A stretch of 7,048 nucleotides of DNA from CAKRJP01 sp963658085 (GTDB lineage: Bacteria > Bacillota > Clostridia > Lachnospirales > Lachnospiraceae). The stretch is from NCBI GenBank assembly GCA_963658085.1, contig CAVKOU010000061.1, positions 1 to 7,048 of the forward strand, read 5' to 3'. Of the stretch, positions 1-5,802 are shown piece by piece. The position numbers and the translations under genes are program-made. Position 1 is the stretch's first letter; every line of letters starts with the position of its first letter. The notes below the pieces were generated by a model that saw nothing but the letters and a program-made list of their open reading frames with translations, had not been told where the DNA came from and did not search any database.

Positions 1-485
1 TGATTTCTATTATCCCCCATCACGAACACGGTACCTTCAGAAACCGTATAGCGTTGGGGGCTTTCTTTTCGCATTGTTTCTAAAAAGTAAAGTTCCTTTA
101 CTTTTTGACCATTTCGGTACAGTTCGCCATCCCTAATCACAAGAGTATCACCTGGTAAACCAATAACTCTTTTAATCCAGATGTTACGGCTAGGGGCGCT
201 ATGAGAGAATCTGGCATAACCATTTTGCAGAGGCTCGATAAGGTCATCCAGCACTGATCTATTACGCTCTACCCGGCTATCGATTGCGACAATGTCTCCA
301 TAGGAGGGGAAGAGATTAAAAACATGGGGTATTTTTAGCAAAATGACAAGCTCCCGATCGGCTAAGGTCGGCACCATAGATGTGCCGGAAATGCGAGCAG
401 GGGAGGCTAAAAACACAAAAGTGATCATTGCCAAGATAAAACCAATGATGGCTGCACGCAGACCCCGAAACAGCAGCCTTCCCAT
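1..485 (-). CDS. Type I signal peptidase (S26 family), TraF/LepB-like, partial at left edge
   Basis: This is the N-terminal 161 residues of a membrane-bound serine protease that would cleave signal peptides outside the cytoplasmic membrane; the C-terminus lies beyond the left edge. One hydrophobic segment spans about residues 12-28. It is followed by the box B motif SGTSMVPT with the expected catalytic Ser36, the box D motif KRVIGLPGD with the general-base Lys105, and the start of box E (GDNRN, residues 157-161). The ATG at 485 shares its A with the relaxase stop codon (TAATG) and has a GGGGAGAGG ribosome site inside the relaxase end, so translation is coupled. In the Ti plasmid a TraF-like protease follows the MOBQ relaxase TraA, and RP4 TraF matures the TrbC pilin. 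By analogy this enzyme may process an exported transfer protein. That role is inference; an ordinary LepB-type signal peptidase cannot be excluded. Confidence 0.9.
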   Translation of the reverse strand, partial: MGRLLFRGLRAAIIGFILAMITFVFLASPARISGTSMVPTLADRELVILLKIPHVFNLFPSYGDIVAIDSRVERNRSVLDDLIEPLQNGYARFSHSAPSRNIWIKRVIGLPGDTLVIRDGELYRNGQKVKELYFLETMRKESPQRYTVSEGTVFVMGDNRN

Positions 486-2653
486 TATCTTCCTCTCCCC
501 CCAAGCTTCAAACCGGCCGCGAAAGAATCCATAGACCGTTCAGCCTCGGTATAGAGATCGTGCGTCTCCATCCGCTTATCTTCTGTCGGCTGGATATTAA
601 TAAGCTGTCCATTGATTGCATTGTCTTTAGACTTTGCTCTCGGAGGATTATCTGCAATTTTTCCAGCAAAGGCACGGAGCTTACTTGCCTTGTCTTTGAT
701 ATACTGTTGTGTCGCATAACCAAGCACTGTTTTTTGGGCCTTCGGGAACCGTGCAATGCGATCAATTCCATATTCCATCTGGTTGTGCGCTTTGTACACG
801 GGGATGGTCTCTCCCGTTGGACGCACATGGCCGGCTTTCAATGCGGTATATGTTTTTCCGGAAGTAGTTTTCCTCTGCTCCACCACTACATCAAATTCAT
901 AGACCTTAACCCTACCGTTTTCAATAAAATCGCCCTCACGGATTCCGCGAACCGGAGTCTTACGATTCGGATCAAAGATGGTCTTTTTATCTGCAAGGAC
1001 ATGATAGGTAGAATTGCCGAAAGTGAGAGTTGGGATTGTCCCCACTTTGGTAACGCCATTAAGCCGGATATTGCGATCCAAAATCTTTGGTAAATCTTGC
1101 GAATAAACAATATAGTCTTCCGCAAATTCCTGCTTCATATATTCAATTCGTTCCTCATACATTGCCTGTTGCTTCTTATTGTAATTCCAGGCACGATAAG
1201 CCTCTTTGGATTTAGCAATAATCTCTTCTTGTTCCTTCTTGATTTCGGCAATCCGGATCTTGATCTCTCCCGCTTTCTTGTCGAGCTGGCAGTTGTAAGC
1301 AAAGAGCGCATTATCTGCCCGCAAGAAATCATTGGTGGCTGCGGTACAACCAGCCATGAAAGTGCCATAATCCGGACGGTTAATATCCAACGTGCGAAGC
1401 TCATTATCATAACGAATCTTCTTCTGCTTTGCCTTAGTCCAGTTTTCCTTAATTTCGCGGCCTTGTGGCAGCACATCAGCCTCAGCTTTGGCGGCAATAA
1501 GTTTATCCGAAAGCAGCTGCTTCTGGAGGCTCTTGTAAAGGCCTTCCTGTTCGGCAGCAGCTTTCTTAAAGCCGACAACTCTTTCAGCCATAACGTCTTC
1601 GATATCTCCAGCAGTAATAACAGTGGGTTGTCTGAAGTAATCATCGAGAATTTCGGTAGCAATCGCAGAGCCTTCCAGACTTTCTCTCATGCTCTCCAAA
1701 CGCTTACGTTCCTGCTGGATCTCCCGTGCAATACGGCGCATTAAAGCATCTGCGGCGAAAACCATCATTTTGCGCTCCGTCGCAGTTGCTTCTTCGACTT
1801 CTTTCTGGGTCTTCTTATCTTCCTCCGGCGCATCATAGAAAGTAGGATTTTCTTCTGCAGTAAAATCCTCAAGTTCTTTTTCTAATTTCTTCTCGAAATC
1901 AGAAATTTTCTTTTTGTTTCGCGGATTGCGGTACATATCTCCCATATGCGGTGCCGGAGTCCGGTTAAAATATTCAGCTTCAATGTCTTTTCCGGCTTTT
2001 TTCAGTTCATAATATTGAGCCTTCAAAGTCTTCTCAGAAATACGGCAATCCAGGCCTTTTTCTGCAAACTTTTCGTTCACTAGTTCCGCCCAGACACGGC
2101 GCATATCAATAGTGCATTCCTTGGAGTGGAAATAACGATCCTTTTTGCATCCACCAGTCGGATTTCCTTCCTTATCTGAAGCATAGCGTAGGAAATACTG
2201 ATCTTCACCTAAATGGCGATTCTTCTCGATAATTCTTTCGTCAAACATCAAATGGCAATGGATGTTTCGATGGGAAGCATCAAAGGCAGCCGGCTTATCA
2301 TGCACAGCAAAAGTATAGGCATGATTTTTAGAAATGCCCATTTTATCGCAGAACTTCTCTACTAATTCGATATTTTCTTCCAGGGTCAATTCTTCCTGGA
2401 GTGCCATTTTAACTTCACGATATGCCCTACCATTAAAGCGGCGATGTCTCTCGGCTTTCGTCCAATAGTCCTTTTCGGAAGATGCCCATTCTGGAATATT
2501 GCCGGATGCTTTATAGACCAGATCTTCACGTTCTGTATTTAGTTTCTCGTACTTCCCTTCGCGGCAAATGTAATCAAAGTGATTCTGTGTCGCAATGTGC
2601 ACGCCGTCACGAGAAACGGCATGAGGTCTATTTTCCAGATAGAACATCGCCAT
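485..2653 (-). CDS. mobA: MobA/MobL-type conjugative relaxase (MOBQ, R1162 MobA-like)
   Basis: This protein of 722 residues should nick oriT and stay covalently bound to the transferred 5' end. Its N-terminal 235 residues closely follow R1162/RSF1010 MobA as I remember it: DYICREGKY (residues 27-35) matches DYIQREGKY, which makes Tyr28 the likely catalytic tyrosine. FNGRAYREVKMAL (73-85) matches the next MobA block. The metal-binding histidines are H132 and H134 of IHCHLM, with H118 or H128 as the third. Residues about 250-520 are highly charged and helical, probably coiled coil. Residues about 525-620 look beta-rich and unfamiliar; I see no primase domain like that fused to RSF1010 MobA. The first ATG has AAGGAGGG (2663-2670) nine bases upstream; an in-frame ATG two codons later is too far away. 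It lies 134 bp downstream of the predicted oriT and is transcribed away from it. Confidence 0.95.
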   Translation of the reverse strand: MAMFYLENRPHAVSRDGVHIATQNHFDYICREGKYEKLNTEREDLVYKASGNIPEWASSEKDYWTKAERHRRFNGRAYREVKMALQEELTLEENIELVEKFCDKMGISKNHAYTFAVHDKPAAFDASHRNIHCHLMFDERIIEKNRHLGEDQYFLRYASDKEGNPTGGCKKDRYFHSKECTIDMRRVWAELVNEKFAEKGLDCRISEKTLKAQYYELKKAGKDIEAEYFNRTPAPHMGDMYRNPRNKKKISDFEKKLEKELEDFTAEENPTFYDAPEEDKKTQKEVEEATATERKMMVFAADALMRRIAREIQQERKRLESMRESLEGSAIATEILDDYFRQPTVITAGDIEDVMAERVVGFKKAAAEQEGLYKSLQKQLLSDKLIAAKAEADVLPQGREIKENWTKAKQKKIRYDNELRTLDINRPDYGTFMAGCTAATNDFLRADNALFAYNCQLDKKAGEIKIRIAEIKKEQEEIIAKSKEAYRAWNYNKKQQAMYEERIEYMKQEFAEDYIVYSQDLPKILDRNIRLNGVTKVGTIPTLTFGNSTYHVLADKKTIFDPNRKTPVRGIREGDFIENGRVKVYEFDVVVEQRKTTSGKTYTALKAGHVRPTGETIPVYKAHNQMEYGIDRIARFPKAQKTVLGYATQQYIKDKASKLRAFAGKIADNPPRAKSKDNAINGQLINIQPTEDKRMETHDLYTEAERSMDSFAAGLKLGGRGR

Positions 2654-2674
2654 GTTATTTTTCCCTCCTTTCTT

Positions 2675-2715
2675 CTGTATTTCAAACGGGGAATTTTACA
2701 TCCCCTGTATTCAAA
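2675..2715. repeat. Direct repeat and small inverted repeat in the relaxase leader
   Basis: CTGTATTTCAAA (2675-2686) and CTGTATTCAAA (2705-2715) form a near-perfect direct repeat 30 bp apart. Between them GGGGA (2688-2692) and TCCCC (2701-2705) form a 5-bp inverted repeat. The block lies just upstream of the relaxase ribosome site. It could be an operator or an mRNA structure controlling relaxase synthesis. No function is shown by the sequence alone. Confidence 0.4.
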
Positions 2716-2741
2716 TGGTTTTGAGGTTTCGTGCGTAGCAC

Positions 2742-2781
2742 CCGCTTCAGCGGTTCCAGATCCAGCCGCTTTAGGGGCTGG
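2742..2781. repeat. Repeats flanking oriT on the relaxase side
   Basis: CCGCTTCAG (2742-2750) is repeated as CCGCTTTAG (2766-2774), 24 bp apart. AGCGG (2749-2753) and CCGCT (2766-2770) are inverted. CCAGCC (2762-2767) and GGCTGG (2776-2781) form a 6-bp hairpin with an 8-nt loop. The block abuts the oriT inverted repeat. It may bind a mobilisation accessory protein (MobC-like) or the relaxase itself. Confidence 0.5.
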
Positions 2782-2786
2782 CGCAT

Positions 2787-2819
2787 CATTCCGGGACGGA
2801 ATGGGTAAATGCGCACTCC
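2787..2819 (+). other. oriT: Origin of transfer (oriT), R1162/RSF1010-type, nic predicted at 2813^2814
   Basis: CATTCCG (2787-2793), a three-base loop GGA and CGGAATG (2797-2803) form a perfect 7-bp inverted repeat. It is followed at once by GGTAAATGCG^CACTCC (2804-2819). The R1162/RSF1010 oriT has the same arrangement: an inverted repeat, then TAAGTGCG^CCCT with the nick after GCG. That places nic between 2813 and 2814 on the plus strand. The relaxase would then bind the 5' end at 2814, and transfer would begin with the HipA-like kinase, with the relaxase gene entering last. The neighbouring R1162-like relaxase supports this independently. Nick position and direction are inferred by homology. 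Confidence 0.88.
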
Positions 2820-2835
2820 GTGTTTTCTTGATTTT

Positions 2836-2864
2836 ATTGTATAGCCGTTTTTCGTGATTTTCAA
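2836..2864 (-). promoter_or_regulatory. Sigma70-type promoter for the relaxase-signal peptidase operon
   Basis: On the minus strand, -35 TTGAAA (2859-2864) is separated by 17 bp from -10 TACAAT (2836-2841). The start point would be near 2829, so the transcript would cross oriT before reaching the relaxase. One copy of the GCCGTTTTTC repeat lies within the spacer and reaches to within two bases of the -10 box, a position where a bound protein would block transcription. Confidence 0.65.
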
Positions 2865-2908
2865 CAATTTTGTAGTAAACAAAAACCGTTAAAATTTTGC
2901 CGTTTTTC
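2844..2908 (+). repeat. Two direct copies of GCCGTTTTTC at the mob promoter
   Basis: The exact 10-mer GCCGTTTTTC occurs at 2844-2853 and 2899-2908, 55 bp apart, or close to five helical turns. A partial third copy (ACCGTT) starts at 2885. The first copy lies inside the predicted mob promoter. They are candidate operator sites for a regulator of transfer or for a relaxosome protein. Confidence 0.4.
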
Positions 2909-2978
2909 ACTCCATTTTACACACTTTTCCCTCTTCTTTGTGGATTTTGTCAACTTTCCTATTTCTCAATTACCTTTT

Positions 2979-2993
2979 GCACTTGAGAAGTGC
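2979..2993. promoter_or_regulatory. Palindromic operator candidate over the -35 box
   Basis: GCACTT (2979-2984), spacer GAG and AAGTGC (2988-2993) form a perfect 6-bp inverted repeat that overlaps the -35 box TTGAGA of the kinase promoter. A dimeric repressor bound here would occlude RNA polymerase. Confidence 0.5.
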
Positions 2994-3011
2994 TGTAGCC
3001 ATCTGTATAGT
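2983..3011 (+). promoter_or_regulatory. Sigma70-type promoter for the kinase-phosphoesterase operon
   Basis: TTGAGA (2983-2988) and TATAGT (3006-3011) are separated by exactly 17 bp. The start point would be near 3018, giving a leader of about 15 nt before the ATG at 3033. Its position inside the longest possible reading frame argues for the shorter protein start. Confidence 0.65.
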
Positions 3012-3020
3012 AGAGCGTAT

Positions 3021-3027
3021 GAGGGGG
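3021..3027 (+). promoter_or_regulatory. Ribosome binding site that sets the kinase start
   Basis: GAGGGGG (3021-3027) lies five bases before the ATG at 3033. The earlier in-frame ATG at 2940 has no such site and lies upstream of the promoter, so 3033 is the better start. Confidence 0.7.
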
Positions 3028-3032
3028 CTATC

Positions 3033-4142
3033 ATGAAATATACCTTTATGCAGAAAAACGAAAAAGTCATGGACGTAGATATGGATGCTTATTCAGGAAA
3101 TGTGGAAAGCATTTTGACTGTCCATAATCCGGAACGACTACCTCTATCAATACTGTATAGGTCCGCCGATGCACCATTAAAATGGGCATTTCAAACATGG
3201 ATTAATTACAGAAATATTCCGGCTACTCGACTGGGGATAAAAAGAGGATTTAATATCCACGGGTCAAAAATCAAAATCAATGCAAAATCATTAAAAAGTC
3301 TGGGCTTAAATTTAAGTGATCAGTATTGGTTTAAACCATATAGCAGCAACACAAAATGGGACGACGTAAACTTCTTCCAAAATGACTTTTCCCACCAACT
3401 TCCAGAAACCTTTTTCGGAGCTGACTTCTCCCCTGACTACAGCACTAACGGTAATCTCTCTAAGTTTTGGTATATCGATCAAGGTGTTCGTCTTTTAGCG
3501 AAAGCAGGTAAGAAGCCATATCACCAGCAGATTTTTAACGAAATCGTAGCCTGTAAATTATTGCAAAAAGCCGACCTCCCCCACATAAAATACGAGCTAA
3601 AAAATATAGATGGAAGTACCTATTCCACTTGCCCCACTTTTGTTTCGCCTGATACAGAATATATTCCGGCCCATGAAATATACAACGTTATCCCATTTGA
3701 CGAAAAAAACGGTAGATACAAGCATTTCTTGGCCTGCGCAGAAGCTCTTGAAATTCCCCATGTTAAGCCCATATTGGATGCCATGCTGCAATTCGATTAC
3801 TTAATCAATAATACCGATCGGCACATGGGAAATTTCGGTTTCATTCGCGACGTCAATACACTGAAAATTTGGGGGATGGCACCCATTTTTGATAATGGGA
3901 ATTCCCTGTGGTTTGACTCGCCTAAAGCACTTATCCACGAATACGACCAGCAAGATCAGCAGATAAAGCTAGTCGATACAAATCCAACTTGGATAGACAA
4001 GTTATCTCCTGATTTTATAGCTAATACTATTACTCAAGACTTTTCCAAGCATGCAGTGATTGGAAAAGAACGAACTGACAGAATAATCGAAAAGGTTTTA
4101 AAACTTAGAAGAAACATCATCAACCTAGAACAAAATACGTAA
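3033..4142 (+). CDS. HipA-like serine/threonine kinase domain protein, without a HipB partner
   Basis: This 369-residue cytoplasmic protein has the HipA kinase fold. DYSTNGNLSKFW (135-146) fits the glycine/serine-rich ATP-loop region of HipA-like proteins. Lys157 in RLLAKAGK is the likely ATP-binding lysine, and FNEIVACKL (168-176) carries the conserved glutamate. NTDRHMGNFGF (260-270) is the catalytic loop with Asp262 and Asn267. APIFDNGNSLW (283-293) supplies the metal-binding Asp287. All key residues are present, so the kinase is probably active. Residues 1-120 are unfamiliar. No HipB-like antitoxin lies upstream; only a palindromic operator and a promoter are seen there. Classical HipA phosphorylates glutamyl-tRNA synthetase, but the substrate here is unknown. 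It is followed 20 bp later by a metallophosphoesterase and probably shares its transcript. Its base composition is visibly more AT-rich than that neighbour. Toxin, defence factor or regulator are all possible roles. Confidence 0.85.
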   Translation: MKYTFMQKNEKVMDVDMDAYSGNVESILTVHNPERLPLSILYRSADAPLKWAFQTWINYRNIPATRLGIKRGFNIHGSKIKINAKSLKSLGLNLSDQYWFKPYSSNTKWDDVNFFQNDFSHQLPETFFGADFSPDYSTNGNLSKFWYIDQGVRLLAKAGKKPYHQQIFNEIVACKLLQKADLPHIKYELKNIDGSTYSTCPTFVSPDTEYIPAHEIYNVIPFDEKNGRYKHFLACAEALEIPHVKPILDAMLQFDYLINNTDRHMGNFGFIRDVNTLKIWGMAPIFDNGNSLWFDSPKALIHEYDQQDQQIKLVDTNPTWIDKLSPDFIANTITQDFSKHAVIGKERTDRIIEKVLKLRRNIINLEQNT

Positions 4143-4162
4143 AAAGAATGAGGTGAAAAGTA

Positions 4163-4870
4163 ATGTTATGGGTTATTACAGATACGCATTTTAACCATCA
4201 TGCCATGCTGAAGAGTTGCGGGCGGCCGGAGAATTTTATGGAGCTGATTTGCGAAAATTGGCAGAAAATGGTGAAGCCGACGGATACGGTGATCCATCTG
4301 GGCGACTGCGCCTGGCGGCCGGAGGGGATGCAGCGATTGCTCTCGCTTCCCGGAAAGAAAATTTTGGTGAGAGGTAATCATGATGATAAGTCTTTGGAAA
4401 AGTATATGGAAATGGGCTGGGACTTTGCTTGTGACTCTACCGTTATGAGGCTTGGCGGCATTACGATTCTCTTTTCTCACAAGCCGCGGTGGGGGCACCG
4501 GGCGGATATCAATATTCATGGACATTTCCACGATTTGCACCGGGAAGATTTCTCGCGGCTCTACCTTCCTCTTTCGTTGGAGGCGATGGGTTATCAGCCC
4601 ATCGCGCTGGATGACGAGTTTCTGGGGCCCATTTCGAGTTGGGTAGGGAAGCGGCGGATTCCGAAGCTCATGGAAATCTACAAGCTGAAGCAAAATCATC
4701 GGCCTTTGAATATACGGGACATTTATGGCCGGCAGGGAAGAGAGCGATTCATGCAGGAGTTCCTCAAGCATGCCAACGGTGAGGCGAATGCAGCCTGTGC
4801 AGGAAAGCCGGATATCGATTCTATTTTGAAGACTTATGGAATTTCCGAAGGGATGATCGAGGAAGAATGA
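4163..4870 (+). CDS. Calcineurin-like metallophosphoesterase
   Basis: This 235-residue protein carries the metallophosphoesterase motif series: DTHFNH (residues 7-12, with Asp7 and His9), GDCAW (47-51, Asp48), GNHD (71-74, Asn72 and His73), FSH (104-106) and GHFH (120-123). Such enzymes hydrolyse phosphomonoesters or phosphodiesters with two metal ions; the substrate cannot be read from sequence. The catalytic domain ends near residue 160. The remaining roughly 75 residues are a charged, helical tail that I do not recognise. GAGGTG (4150-4155) lies seven bases before the ATG. It is the second gene after the HipA-like kinase, and the transcript ends in a terminator that overlaps its stop codon. 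Its codons are clearly richer in G and C than those of the kinase gene, suggesting a different origin. Confidence 0.9.
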   Translation: MLWVITDTHFNHHAMLKSCGRPENFMELICENWQKMVKPTDTVIHLGDCAWRPEGMQRLLSLPGKKILVRGNHDDKSLEKYMEMGWDFACDSTVMRLGGITILFSHKPRWGHRADINIHGHFHDLHREDFSRLYLPLSLEAMGYQPIALDDEFLGPISSWVGKRRIPKLMEIYKLKQNHRPLNIRDIYGRQGRERFMQEFLKHANGEANAACAGKPDIDSILKTYGISEGMIEEE

Positions 4871-4884
4871 TCATCCCTTTTTTC
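4850..4884 (+). terminator. Rho-independent terminator overlapping the phosphoesterase stop
   Basis: GGGATGATC (4850-4858) pairs perfectly with GATCATCCC (4869-4877), with a 10-nt loop, followed by six T (4878-4883). The left arm and loop are coding sequence; the stop codon TGA (4868-4870) runs into the right arm. Confidence 0.88.
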
Positions 4885-4956
4885 TTACATCTCTCCGATT
4901 GAAAATAGAGTGTTTCTTATTGATTTGTAACTATGAGCTGCTAACCATTTACTAGC

Positions 4957-5000
4957 ACGCTAAAACGGCACTAGACAATAATCTGGTGCCGTTTTAGCGT
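4957..5000. terminator. Long perfect hairpin, probably a bidirectional terminator
   Basis: Fifteen bases at 4957-4971 pair perfectly with 4986-5000. Four further pairs (one G-U) close a six-base loop at 4976-4981, a stem of 19 bp in all. The core is a GGCAC/GTGCC stem flanked by AAAA on the left and TTTT on the right, so either strand could read it as a terminator. No T-run follows the full stem. It lies between the plus-strand operon and the converging partition operon. A single-strand initiation structure used after transfer is a less likely alternative. Confidence 0.6.
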
Positions 5001-5385
5001 CTTAACTCTCTACGCGTATTTTATCATTTCTATCCTGTATTTAAAACTTCGTCCAAACATTAGCATGCAAATGATAGAGCCGTAGGCCTTGGCACCGATC
5101 ATACCATTTGAAAAACGCTCTATTTGGCACAAATCAGAAAAGTTTAAAGGTTATGTAGTTAAACACATTTTCTCTAACGGAATCGCTCAAAAGCGAAAAT
5201 AGACCACTTTTAGACGATTCTACAGGAATAGGCCATATAGAACTAGCCCCTTCCAAAACCGATTTTGAAACTTTCTTAACCCTTGTCTCGCATCCTCGAT
5301 AACATATAAAATAATATTTTCTATGTACAAAATACGCTATTAATAATATTTAATCATTAATTTATCCAGCATTATTCCATATAAT
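5001..5385. other. Intergenic region without a confident gene
   Basis: No start-to-stop gene is supported here. ATAGAGC (5074-5080) and GCTCTAT (5117-5123) are inverted. GAATCG (5180-5185) and CGATTC (5215-5220) form another inverted repeat, with a small CGCT/AGCG hairpin (5184-5195) overlapping its left arm. On the minus strand a frame stays open from about 5349 to a TGA at 5134-5136, but it has no ATG, GTG or TTG start and no ribosome site. It may be a gene remnant or chance. Positions 5300-5385 are very AT-rich. An untranslated RNA gene or part of an origin are possible but unproven. Confidence 0.4.
5306..5318 (+). repeat. AT-only 13-mer, copy 1
   Basis: ATAAAATAATATT occurs here and at 5773-5785 in the same orientation, and inverted at 6845-6857. 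Copy 1 and the inverted copy are both followed by a TAT-rich stretch and then GCTATT about 30 bp after the start of the motif, so similarity extends beyond the 13-mer. The copies lie outside and inside the partition operon and may be partition-site elements. Low complexity weakens the case. Confidence 0.4.
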
Positions 5386-5418
5386 AAAAATGGCACTAAT
5401 CCGTCGAATCAGTGCCAT
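5386..5418 (-). terminator. Rho-independent terminator of the partition operon
   Basis: Read on the minus strand, a 13-bp stem (5406-5418 with 5390-5402, two G-U pairs) closes a three-base loop and is followed by a run of T at 5386-5390. It begins nine bases after the stop codon of the 104-residue gene. The opposite strand lacks a T-run, so it should act only on minus-strand transcripts. Confidence 0.85.
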
Positions 5419-5426
5419 CCTGTTTA

Positions 5427-5741
5427 CTACTTCTTAGTTTTAAGAAACTTCTTGGGAATGTAATTGCAGTCGATTTCGCCCTCCAGTAATCCTGCGGATC
5501 GATGATGAATTTTGTAATAAGCCATTATTGCGCCTAGTGTAATATGCTCAAAGTCCGGTTCATTCTTTATGATATCCAGAACTTCTTTTAGAAGAGTATT
5601 TTCCGCTTGCGTACTCCAAATACTTCTAGATTTCCGTTGATTACTAGCAGGAAACGCACTAATATCAATTAGTTTTCTGCCGTATTCGGGTCGCCCTTTA
5701 CTTCGCTCAACTTCATTCAGTAAAAAGTTGGAATTTTTCAT
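5427..5741 (-). CDS. Hypothetical 104-residue protein, third gene of the partition operon
   Basis: I do not recognise this family. The protein is small, soluble and basic at its C-terminus (ending KKFLKTKK). The N-terminal 40 residues are polar and look flexible. A probable helix covers 45-60 (AENTLLKEVLDIIKN) and another 68-80 (TLGAIMAYYKIHH). There is no signal peptide or membrane segment. GGAGGT (5748-5753) lies six bases before the ATG, so it is almost certainly translated. It follows the ribbon-helix-helix gene by 81 bp of AT-rich DNA without a clear promoter, and a terminator follows its stop. It is therefore probably cotranscribed with the partition genes. A role as partition accessory, regulator or copy-number factor is guesswork from position. 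Confidence 0.75.
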   Translation of the reverse strand: MKNSNFLLNEVERSKGRPEYGRKLIDISAFPASNQRKSRSIWSTQAENTLLKEVLDIIKNEPDFEHITLGAIMAYYKIHHRSAGLLEGEIDCNYIPKKFLKTKK

Positions 5742-5772
5742 CTCTTTACCTCCACAATTGAAGCAATGCTAT

Positions 5773-5785
5773 ATAAAATAATATT
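5773..5785 (+). repeat. AT-only 13-mer, copy 2
   Basis: ATAAAATAATATT lies here in the spacer between the 104-residue gene and the ribbon-helix-helix gene. The exact match to copy 1 extends two bases upstream (15 bp, from 5771). TTCAT/ATGAA (5784-5798) forms a small inverted repeat that overlaps its last two bases. Confidence 0.4.
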
Positions 5786-5802
5786 CATCATATATGAACG
5801 GC

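Noticed and set aside
1097..1744. Plus-strand frame of 215 codons opposite the relaxase
   Set aside because: It is antisense to a gene with clear catalytic motifs. Its leucine/phenylalanine-rich product mirrors the charged coiled-coil coding strand.
2539..2910. Minus-strand frames of 123 and 66 codons covering oriT (2539-2910 and 2682-2882)
   Set aside because: They overlap the relaxase start, its promoter and oriT, have no convincing ribosome site, and their composition looks random.
2915..2947. DnaA-box-like sequences TTTTACACA (2915-2923) and TGTGGATTT (2939-2947)
   Set aside because: Each differs from the consensus at two of nine positions. In AT-rich DNA such matches are expected by chance, and no iterons accompany them.
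2940..3032. A 31-residue longer N-terminus for the HipA-like kinase
   Set aside because: The ATG at 2940 lacks a ribosome site, and the best promoter and palindrome lie downstream of it. GAGGGGG fits the ATG at 3033.
4166..4771. Minus-strand frame of 201 codons opposite the phosphoesterase
   Set aside because: It is an antisense shadow produced by the G/C-ending codons of the real gene; there is no ribosome site or motif.
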